From: Prochlorococcus sp. AG-424-E18
GTDB taxonomy: Bacteria; Cyanobacteriota; Cyanobacteriia; PCC-6307; Cyanobiaceae
Length of the DNA stretch: 48,444 nt
Direction of reading: 5' to 3'
NCBI GenBank assembly: GCA_003210155.1
Contig: QCNC01000011.1
Location: 1 to 48,444 of the forward strand
Part shown: positions 44,535-48,444 of the stretch, piece after piece
How the letters are laid out: the number at the start of each line of letters is the position of its first letter
Position numbering within the stretch: position 1 is the stretch's first letter
Made by a program: the position numbers and the translations under genes
The notes under the pieces: generated by a model
What the model was told of the DNA's origin: nothing
Seen by the model: the letters and a program-made list of their open reading frames with translations, nothing else
The model's database searches: none

Positions 44535-46325
44535 ATGTCGAATATTGATTTAAAAAGAAGAACAAAAATAGTAGCAACTATTGGCCCTGCAACTCAATCT
44601 GAAGAGATAATTACAAATTTAATTAAAGCTGGAGTAACAACATTCAGATTAAATTTCTCACATGGAGATCATAAAGATCATGCTGAGAGAATAAAAACCA
44701 TAAGGAAAGTATCAAAAAAGTTAGATATAGATATTGGAATATTGCAAGATCTTCAAGGACCTAAAATACGATTAGGACGCTTTAAAGATGGGCCAGTAAA
44801 AGTTAAAAAAGGAGATAAATTCACACTGACATCAAATGAAGTCGAATGTACAAATACTATTGCAAATGTAACTTACAACAAACTTTCTCAAGAAGTTAGC
44901 GAAGGGAAAAGAATACTTTTAGATGATGGAAAAATAGAAATGATTGTAGAAAAAGTTGATAAAAAAGCTAATAATTTGGAGTGCATTATAACTGTAGGAG
45001 GGGTTCTTTCAAACAATAAAGGTGTGAATTTTCCAGATGTTCAATTATCAGTAAAAGCATTAACAGAAAAAGATAAAGAGGATTTAAAATTCGGTTTATC
45101 TGAAGGAGTTGATTGGATAGCACTAAGTTTCGTAAGAAATCCATCCGATATAAATGAGATAAAAGATTTAATAAACAAAAATGGGTACTCAACTCCTGTA
45201 GTCGCAAAAATAGAAAAATTTGAAGCAATTGATCAGATCGATTCAGTATTACCCTTATGTGATGGAGTTATGGTTGCAAGAGGTGATTTGGGAGTAGAAA
45301 TGCCTGCTGAAGAAGTTCCTCTTTTACAAAAGGAATTAATAAGAAAGGCTAATACATTAGGTATCCCAATAATTACAGCGACTCAAATGCTTGATTCTAT
45401 GGCTTCTAACCCAAGACCAACTAGGGCCGAAGTTAGTGATGTTGCAAATGCAATTCTGGATGGTACAGATGCTGTAATGCTTTCAAATGAAACTGCAGTT
45501 GGCGATTATCCTGTAGAGGCAGTTGAAACTATGGCAACCATAGCAAGAAGAATTGAAAGAGATTATCCACTTAAGGCTATTGAAAGCCACTTACCCAGTA
45601 CGATCCCAAATGCTATTAGTGCAGCAGTAAGTAATATTGCAAGACAACTTGATGCAGGAGCTATAATCCCATTAACTAAATCAGGTTCTACCGCTCGAAA
45701 TGTAAGCAAGTTCAGACCACCAACACCTATCTTGGCAACTACTACAGAGAGAAGCGTAGCGAGAAGATTGCAACTTGTTTGGGGAGTTACTCCAATAGTA
45801 GTTAAAAATGATCAAAGAACAGCAAAAACTTTTAGTTTAGCTATGCAAATTGCTCAGGAGATGGGGATCCTAAATCAAGGAGATTTAGTAGTCCAAACCG
45901 CAGGTACATTAACAGGAATTAGCGGCTCAACAGATTTAATAAAAGTCGGTTTAGTAAGAAAGATTGTATCAAGAGGAATTTCAATAGGGGAAATCGGTGT
46001 TACAGGTAAAGCCAGAATAATTAAAAATAATCTTGATATGTCCTTAATTTGTCCAGAAGAAATATTATTTGTTCCGAAGGAATTTATGCAAAATATTCCA
46101 CTGAGTAAAAATATTGCCGGTATTGTGACGAACCAAAATGTAAATGATGTTTATGCTTTGTTCAACAAAAATAATAAAAAGATTTCTACAATTTGTAATT
46201 TAGAAAATATCGATAATCATCAAATCAGTAATGGCGACCTTATTACACTCCAGCTTAATGAAGGTGTTATATACATGGGACAAATTGAAGATGATGATGC
46301 AATAGATAAATATAAATATGTCTAG
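44535..46325 (+). CDS. pyk: Pyruvate kinase
   Basis: 596 residues. It makes pyruvate and ATP from phosphoenolpyruvate. Core motifs: RTKIVATIGPATQSEEIITN, FRLNFSHGDHKDHAERI, ILQDLQGPKIRLGRF, VMVARGDLGVEMPAEEVPLL, ITATQMLDSMASNPRPTRAE and DAVMLSNETAVGDYPVEAV. The canonical enzyme is about 470-480 residues. Here about 115 extra residues form a C-terminal PEP-utiliser-like mobile domain (GVTGKARIIKNN, GIVTNQNVNDVYALF), as in many cyanobacterial and Bacillus enzymes. The end overlaps the start of the permease gene by 8 bases. Confidence 0.95.
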   Translation: MSNIDLKRRTKIVATIGPATQSEEIITNLIKAGVTTFRLNFSHGDHKDHAERIKTIRKVSKKLDIDIGILQDLQGPKIRLGRFKDGPVKVKKGDKFTLTSNEVECTNTIANVTYNKLSQEVSEGKRILLDDGKIEMIVEKVDKKANNLECIITVGGVLSNNKGVNFPDVQLSVKALTEKDKEDLKFGLSEGVDWIALSFVRNPSDINEIKDLINKNGYSTPVVAKIEKFEAIDQIDSVLPLCDGVMVARGDLGVEMPAEEVPLLQKELIRKANTLGIPIITATQMLDSMASNPRPTRAEVSDVANAILDGTDAVMLSNETAVGDYPVEAVETMATIARRIERDYPLKAIESHLPSTIPNAISAAVSNIARQLDAGAIIPLTKSGSTARNVSKFRPPTPILATTTERSVARRLQLVWGVTPIVVKNDQRTAKTFSLAMQIAQEMGILNQGDLVVQTAGTLTGISGSTDLIKVGLVRKIVSRGISIGEIGVTGKARIIKNNLDMSLICPEEILFVPKEFMQNIPLSKNIAGIVTNQNVNDVYALFNKNNKKISTICNLENIDNHQISNGDLITLQLNEGVIYMGQIEDDDAIDKYKYV

Positions 46326-47550
46326 GAATATCTCAATAAAAGAAGCCTTAGGCATGGCCACAAAAACTTTAGTTTCGAACAAATTAAGAAGTTCGTTAAC
46401 AATGCTGGGGATAATTATCGGAAATGCTTCAGTTATTACACTTGTTGGACTTGGTAGAGGTGCTCAAACATTAGCAAAAAACCAATTGAGTAATTTAGGT
46501 GCCAATGTTTTATTCATTGTTCCTGGAAATAATGACACAAGAAGAAGAGGTATTTCATTTCCTAAAAACCTAGTTTTAGAAGATGCACTAGCAATTAGCA
46601 ATCAGGTACCAACAGTTAAAAAAGTAGCTCCTCAAATCTCTGCTAACGAAATAGTGCAATCAAATTCTAAAAGTTTAAATATATCAATTGCTGGAGTTAC
46701 TCCTGAATTTCTTGAAGTAAGAAGCTTTGAGGTAGATAAGGGGAGATTTTTATCAAAAAGTGATGTTAATAGTGCTAGAAGTTTTGTTGTAATAGGTCCT
46801 GATCTTAAAGAAGAATTTTTCAAAGATAAATCTTCATCACTTGGAAAAAAAATCAGAATTAAAGACCATACTTATGAAATTATTGGAATATTAAAGCCAA
46901 AAGGTGCTGTATTTGGAAGTAATCAAGACAAAAATGCATATATTCCATTAACTACCATGGTCAATAGGATTACAGGGAAGGACCCTACTTATGGAGTAAG
47001 TTTAAGCTTCATTAGTGTTGAAGCGATAAATAAAAATGCAACTAGTGCCGCTAAATTTCAGATTACTAACTTATTAAGGCAAAGACATAAAATAATCAGA
47101 GATGATGACTTTGCGGTTAGATCACAAGAAGATGCATTGAATATAGTAACCAACATTACAAGTGGGCTAACGTTTTTATTGGCTGGTATTGGGGCAGTAT
47201 CTTTGGTGGTTGGAGGCATAGGAATCATGAATATTATGCTTGTTTCTGTAAGTGAAAGGACTGAAGAAATTGGACTTAGGAAAGCAATAGGAGCTAAACA
47301 GTCAGATATATTAATTCAATTTTTAATTGAGGCATTGATTTTATCAACAATTGGAGGATTAATTGGAACAACAACAGGATTATCAGGTGTTTTTCTTTTA
47401 TCTCTGATAACACCACTTCCTGCATCAGTAGGAATTACAACTACTTTTTCTACCATGATCATTTCAGGATCAATAGGTTTAATCTTTGGTGTTTTACCTG
47501 CAAAAAGAGCTTCTAAATTAGATCCAATTGTTGCATTGAGAAGTTTATAA
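46318..47550 (+). CDS. MacB/DevC-type ABC transporter permease
   Basis: 410 residues. N-terminal transmembrane helix (about 25-45, LRSSLTMLGIIIGNASVITL), then a large periplasmic MacB-PCD-type domain (about 50-265), then the FtsX-type domain with three helices (LLAGIGAVSLVVGGIGIMNI, ALILSTIGGLIGTTTGLSGV, and a last one near 380). Coupling motif ERTEEIGLRKAIGAKQSDIL is clear. It matches permeases of tripartite MacAB or DevBCA exporters. No ATPase or adaptor gene lies beside it in this window. The ATG lies inside the end of pyk (8-base overlap), so translation is coupled; bioY starts 12 bases after. Confidence 0.92.
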   Translation: MSRNISIKEALGMATKTLVSNKLRSSLTMLGIIIGNASVITLVGLGRGAQTLAKNQLSNLGANVLFIVPGNNDTRRRGISFPKNLVLEDALAISNQVPTVKKVAPQISANEIVQSNSKSLNISIAGVTPEFLEVRSFEVDKGRFLSKSDVNSARSFVVIGPDLKEEFFKDKSSSLGKKIRIKDHTYEIIGILKPKGAVFGSNQDKNAYIPLTTMVNRITGKDPTYGVSLSFISVEAINKNATSAAKFQITNLLRQRHKIIRDDDFAVRSQEDALNIVTNITSGLTFLLAGIGAVSLVVGGIGIMNIMLVSVSERTEEIGLRKAIGAKQSDILIQFLIEALILSTIGGLIGTTTGLSGVFLLSLITPLPASVGITTTFSTMIISGSIGLIFGVLPAKRASKLDPIVALRSL

Positions 47551-47562
47551 ATTGAATTTATA

Positions 47563-48132
47563 ATGCTCAATTTTCATAAATTAATTGAGATATTGGTAAG
47601 TCTTCAATCACTAGTAATAACATCAATGTTACCTGTTTATATTCCACTACCTTTTATCTATAAATCTAGTAATAACTTTGAGTTACCTATCACATGGCAA
47701 ATTCCGACCATAATTTTATTAACACTTATATTCCATAAAAAAGTTGTTTTCAGAGCATTTTCTATGTATATAATTTTGGGGTTATTTATAATTCCTGTCT
47801 TTCATCAAGGAGGTTCATTAGGTTATTTGTTAACTCCAAATTTTGGTTATTTATTAGGTTTATATCCATTAATCAAAATAATTGATAATTTAAATAATAG
47901 AAATAAAATAAACGTTGGAAACTTTTTAAAATACGGATTTTTAGCAATAGGTGCTATGCATTTAACTGGAATATTTTACAACTTCATACAAACTATACTC
48001 TACAGTCAATTTAATTTATTTTTATATAATTTAGGGAAATACTCATTAGGTAAGATTGGATATCATTATTTAATGCTTTTTCCACTTTTATTACTTATTA
48101 AACCTATAGAACGTTTAAAACGTAGCAAATAA
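47563..48132 (+). CDS. bioY: BioY family biotin transporter
   Basis: 189 residues, strongly hydrophobic with about six membrane segments. The BioY pattern is seen near FIIPVFHQGGSLGYLLTPNF and GYLLGLYPLI. BioY is the substrate-binding (S) component of ECF-type biotin uptake; it can work alone or with EcfAAT subunits, none of which is visible here. Its stop and the next start overlap in TAATG, so it is coupled to lspA. Similarity is recognised from the signature, and the rest of the protein is divergent. Confidence 0.85.
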   Translation: MLNFHKLIEILVSLQSLVITSMLPVYIPLPFIYKSSNNFELPITWQIPTIILLTLIFHKKVVFRAFSMYIILGLFIIPVFHQGGSLGYLLTPNFGYLLGLYPLIKIIDNLNNRNKINVGNFLKYGFLAIGAMHLTGIFYNFIQTILYSQFNLFLYNLGKYSLGKIGYHYLMLFPLLLLIKPIERLKRSK

Positions 48133-48444
48133 TGATTATTAATATAAAAACAAAATTATATTTTGTATCTTTAAGTATTTTTATTGTTCTAATAGATCAA
48201 TTTACGAAATATTTAATGTTTTATAATAAAAAATTATTTATTAATAAAGATTTTCTATTATTCAAATTAGACTTTGTAAAAAATTACGGAGCAGCATTTA
48301 ACATATTTAGTGGTAGTAGAGTATTTTTATCTTTAATAAGTATTTTTTTTTCTATATTACTTATTTATTTGATATTTAGGAAGAATACTTTAAACACATT
48401 CGATCTATATTCTTATAGCTTTATCCTTGGGGGAACTATTGGTA
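48132..48444 (+). CDS. lspA: Lipoprotein signal peptidase, 5' part
   Basis: The ATG at 48132 opens a frame that runs off the window end. The first 104 residues show the LspA family pattern: an N-terminal helix with LIDQFTKYLMF (the D-Q-x-x-K motif) and a second region FVKNYGAAFNIFSGSRVFLS (the N-x-G-x-A-F-N-I motif). Two further hydrophobic helices are partly visible. LspA is the aspartic signal peptidase II that removes the signal peptide from prolipoproteins in the membrane. The catalytic Asp residues are expected near the two motifs or further downstream; only the N-terminal half can be judged. It overlaps bioY by one base. Confidence 0.92.
   Translation, partial: MIINIKTKLYFVSLSIFIVLIDQFTKYLMFYNKKLFINKDFLLFKLDFVKNYGAAFNIFSGSRVFLSLISIFFSILLIYLIFRKNTLNTFDLYSYSFILGGTIG

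Noticed and set aside
1..48444. CRISPR array, transposase, integrase, prophage or genomic island
   Set aside because: No regularly spaced repeats, no mobile-element protein and no run of atypical genes is present. The single tRNA has no integrase beside it.

Overview
The window looks like a piece of the chromosome of a high-light-adapted Prochlorococcus (marine picocyanobacterium). The DNA is very AT-rich by eye, genes are packed almost end to end, and several genes are typical of cyanobacteria: psaK (photosystem I), hemJ, a plant-type 2Fe-2S ferredoxin, cobN beside metH, and the cyanobacterial/plastid DUF families 3110, 1995, 2499 and 3593. I see no insertion sequence, prophage, integrase, CRISPR array or toxin-antitoxin pair. 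This is mostly core genome.

Layout. 1-1194 is the 3' part of pheT. 1195-1969 holds a small secreted-looking protein gene among AT-rich non-coding DNA with three copies of a dyad-containing repeat. 1970-4888 carries small or little-known genes: a protein with a ribbon-helix-helix-like N-terminus and a C-terminal J domain, a 59-residue coiled-coil protein, an Ap4A phosphorylase-type protein, a DUF2237 protein and a 72-residue acidic protein. 4898-13207 holds ilvE-metH, divergent from cobN, so a B12-dependent enzyme lies next to a B12-synthesis enzyme. 13209-16960 holds a PHP phosphoesterase, hemJ, uvrC and a flavin reductase-like gene. 17020-21385 holds coaD, then the tightly coupled minus-strand unit dapF / cysteine desulfurase / DUF1995 / D-Ala-D-Ala carboxypeptidase. 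21493-29334 holds leuS, pgi, purN, argC and ribBA. 29339-33139 is a minus-strand protein-folding operon: dnaK, a dnaJ-like gene, DUF3110 and a cyclophilin. Then come tRNA-Ser(GGA), ferredoxin, an inositol monophosphatase-family gene, hisZ, htpG, rpmB, an exported peroxiredoxin, DUF2499, DUF3593 and psaK (33352-39684). 39704-48444 holds dxs, ilvA, scpB, yggT, a MazG-like gene, pyk, a MacB-type permease, bioY and the 5' part of lspA.

The genes serve housekeeping roles: translation, chaperones, amino-acid, cofactor and isoprenoid metabolism, cell wall and photosystem I. The points most worth checking are an apparent one-base homopolymer frameshift that splits the DUF3110 gene, an scpB frame with no ATG, GTG or TTG ahead of its conserved N-terminus, the three-copy repeat family near 1.2-1.96 kb, the unusual RHH-J-domain protein, and the extreme convergent-gene packing, including one pair whose two stop codons share a single TTAA.
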